Source: a bacterium (GTDB lineage Bacteria > Actinomycetota > Acidimicrobiia > Spongiisociales > JAENVV01). Taken from it: DNA of 47,576 nucleotides. The notes under the pieces were generated by a model that saw only the letters and a list, made by a program, of their open reading frames with translations, ran no database searches and was not told the DNA's origin. Each line of letters begins with the position of its first letter. Position 1 is the stretch's first letter. This document shows positions 45,446-47,576 of this stretch, piece by piece. Both the position numbers and the translations under genes were made by a program. Where the stretch lies: NCBI GenBank assembly GCA_024639975.1, contig JAHEFX010000006.1:1-47576 (forward strand), given 5' to 3'.

Positions 45446-46798
45446 GTGACCCTCTGGGCCGGCCGCTTCAGTGACGGGCCTTCTGATGTCCTCTGGCGGT
45501 ACACGGCCTCGGACATCGATCGACGCCTGCTCCCGTGGGACGTCAAGGGGTCCATCGCGCATGTCTCGATGCTCGGCCGGACCGGGATCCTGCCCGAGGC
45601 CGAAGTCGAGGTGATCGTCGGCGGCCTCGAGGCGATCGCCGGCGAGGCGGCCGATGACGACTTCGAATGGCAAGATGGCGACGAGGACGTCCACACGGCC
45701 GTGGAGCGACGACTGGGTGAGTTGGTCGGTGGGGCCGGGGGTCGGCTCCACACCGGACGATCGCGCAACGACCAGATCGCCCTCGACCTGCGGCTCTACC
45801 TGTCCGACATGGCGCTGGATCGGATCCGTCAACTCCACGGAGCGGTTCGGACCCTGTGCGAGGTGGCCGAATCGGTCGGGGAGACAATCGTCCCGTCCTA
45901 CACCCACCTCCAGCAGGCCCAGGCCGTGCCCCTGGCCCACCACCTCCTCGCCTACGCCTGGATGTTCCTGCGCGATGCGCAGCGCTTCGACGACGTCCGG
46001 CGACGGCTCGAGGTCTCGCCGCTGGGCGCAAACGCGTCCGGGGGGTCGTCGCTACCGCTCGACCCGGCGGTATCGGCCTCCCTGCTCGGGTGGAGCGAGC
46101 ACTTCCAGAATTCGATGGACGCGGTCGGCTCCCGCGACCTGGCCGCCGAGTACACGTTCGTCTGCGCCCAGTCGATGGTGCATGCGAGCCGACTCGCCGA
46201 AGAACTGATCCAGTGGACGACCACCGAGTTCGGCTGGGCCACCTACGGGGACGAGTTCACGACCGGCTCGTCGGCACTGCCGCAGAAGAAGAACCCCGAC
46301 ATCGCAGAACTGGCTCGGGGCCGCGCCGCGGGAGCGATCGGGCAACTCACGGCCGTCCTCTCCCTCCAGAAGGGCCTGCCCCTCGCCTACAACCGCGATC
46401 TACAGGAGGACAAGGTGGCCGTGTTCGGCGCCGATGACCTCCTCGCCGGGACGCTGGAGGCCCTGCCGGCACTCCTCGGATCAGCCGAGTTCCATCCTCC
46501 TGCCCCGTCCTCGTGGGTATGTGCGCTGGACCTGGCCGAAGTGCTCGTGACTCGAGGCGTCCCGTTCCGGGAAGCCCACCACGCCGTCGGACGCCTGGTG
46601 ACAGCCCTCGTCGAGTCCGATCGCCGGCTCGCCGACGCCACCGAAGCTGACCTGTTGGCGGCCGACGAGCGCTTCGAAACCGCCGACCTCGAGCTCATCG
46701 ATCCCATCGAATCGGTCCGGCGGCGGGTGTCGCCCGGTGGCGGTTCCTTCGAGTCCGTGGGCGAGCAGCTGGCCGAGCTGCGCCGGCGCACCGGCTGA
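45446..46798 (+). CDS. argH: Argininosuccinate lyase
   Basis: LWAGRFSDGPSDVLWRYTASDIDRRL..., TGSSALPQKKNPDIAELARGRA. Confidence 0.98.
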   Translation: MTLWAGRFSDGPSDVLWRYTASDIDRRLLPWDVKGSIAHVSMLGRTGILPEAEVEVIVGGLEAIAGEAADDDFEWQDGDEDVHTAVERRLGELVGGAGGRLHTGRSRNDQIALDLRLYLSDMALDRIRQLHGAVRTLCEVAESVGETIVPSYTHLQQAQAVPLAHHLLAYAWMFLRDAQRFDDVRRRLEVSPLGANASGGSSLPLDPAVSASLLGWSEHFQNSMDAVGSRDLAAEYTFVCAQSMVHASRLAEELIQWTTTEFGWATYGDEFTTGSSALPQKKNPDIAELARGRAAGAIGQLTAVLSLQKGLPLAYNRDLQEDKVAVFGADDLLAGTLEALPALLGSAEFHPPAPSSWVCALDLAEVLVTRGVPFREAHHAVGRLVTALVESDRRLADATEADLLAADERFETADLELIDPIESVRRRVSPGGGSFESVGEQLAELRRRTG

Positions 46799-46801
46799 GT
46801 C

Positions 46802-47576
46802 GTGGCGAGCCCCGACGACCGACCCGCCGATCCCGCTCGCCGGGCCGCCATAGGGACGGTGGCGGCCGCGCTGGCGGTCGGGGCTACCTGGTGGCTCGGC
46901 TTCCGCGGCAGGGGTCAGATCGGGGCAGGCCCCACCACCACCATGCCTCCGACCACCACCACGCTGCCGGATACGTCGACGACGACAACGCCCCCGACCA
47001 CGACGGTGCCGCCAACGACGACCACCACGACACCCGAGACCACGACGACGGTCGAGGCGACGACGACCACCACCACGACCGAGTCGCCGACGACGACGTC
47101 TACGACCACCACGACCTCGACCACGTCGACGACCGAGCCGCCCACCACCACGAGTACCCCCACAACCACCACCACCGCCGTCGGGAACGGTGGCGTCGTC
47201 CTGGACGTCGTGAGCAAGGGTGAATGGGGTGCCCAGGCCGTCGGTACGGGCTTCGTGTCGCACTCGATCTCGCGGCTGACCCTCCACCACACGGCCGGGG
47301 CCTTGTCGGACAACTCGAAGGCGCCCGGGCATTGGAACGGAGCCCAGTCCTGGCACCTGCAGCAGGGCTGGCCCGACATCGCCTACCACTTCGGGGTCGA
47401 CCTCGCCGGGAACGTGTACCAAGGGCGTGACCCGGCCTACCGAGGGGACACCTTCACCGAGTACGACCCTGCCGGCCACTTCCTGGTCTGTTGCATGGGC
47501 GACTACAACGCTGCCACGCCGCCGGAGGCGATGCTCGAAGGGGTGGCTCGCATCTTCGCCTGGGCTTCATCCAGGT
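46802..47576 (+). CDS. Partial secreted N-acetylmuramoyl-L-alanine amidase (amidase_2/PGRP-like) with Thr-rich linker, runs off window end
   Basis: GTG 46802: VASPDDRPADPARRAAIGTVAAALAVGATWWLG..., about 80-residue Thr/Pro tract, then VSKGEWGAQAV...ISRLTLHHTAG...GWPDIAYHFGVDLAGNVYQGRDP. Missing from ORF track because truncated. Confidence 0.82.
   Translation, partial: MASPDDRPADPARRAAIGTVAAALAVGATWWLGFRGRGQIGAGPTTTMPPTTTTLPDTSTTTTPPTTTVPPTTTTTTPETTTTVEATTTTTTTESPTTTSTTTTTSTTSTTEPPTTTSTPTTTTTAVGNGGVVLDVVSKGEWGAQAVGTGFVSHSISRLTLHHTAGALSDNSKAPGHWNGAQSWHLQQGWPDIAYHFGVDLAGNVYQGRDPAYRGDTFTEYDPAGHFLVCCMGDYNAATPPEAMLEGVARIFAWASSR

Noticed and set aside
46940-47185. ACC/ACG-rich repetitive stretch resembling a tandem repeat or CRISPR
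   Set aside because: In-frame codons for a Thr/Pro linker in a secreted amidase; no fixed repeat unit or spacers. The similar tract at 13750-13980 is the M23 peptidase linker.

Overview
GC-rich actinobacterial chromosome segment, probably Acidimicrobiia-like, spanning the replication origin. The minus-strand core is dnaA-dnaN-recF-dciA-gyrB-gyrA, followed by M23 peptidase and DUF3566 genes. Divergent from it is rpmH-rnpA-yidD-yidC-jag-rsmG-parA-parB. A mycobacteria-like tail follows (cwlM-like, trxA, trxB, sigM, anti-sigma, MviN-type pseudokinase, GNAT, pcnA), with an extra pilT. Flanks carry argCJB-argR-argGH, a cobalamin riboswitch with btuFCD, PPK2, a thiolase, a class III cyclase, an LLM oxidoreductase, an MscS channel, two tRNAs (Ala-UGC, Ile-GAU) and a small membrane-protein/XRE operon. 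Most notable signals: (i) a candidate oriC with a DnaA-trio-like tract next to a helically phased array of TGTGG half-boxes; (ii) two parS sites, one inside a 42-bp terminator-like inverted repeat and one forming the rsmG start codons; (iii) a full-length LAGLIDADG intein in GyrA directly after the catalytic Tyr; (iv) out-of-frame rpmH/rnpA overlap; (v) tandem TGTCAAG-N4-CTTGACA operators before a membrane-protein/XRE operon; (vi) a three-copy 22-bp repeat before tRNA-Ile; (vii) a stand-alone MviN-type pseudokinase without MurJ and a degenerate CwlM-like amidase; (viii) an ARG-box promoter predicted to give near-leaderless argC mRNA. No CRISPR array, transposase or phage was seen. All assignments come from reading translations and motifs; no database searches were run.
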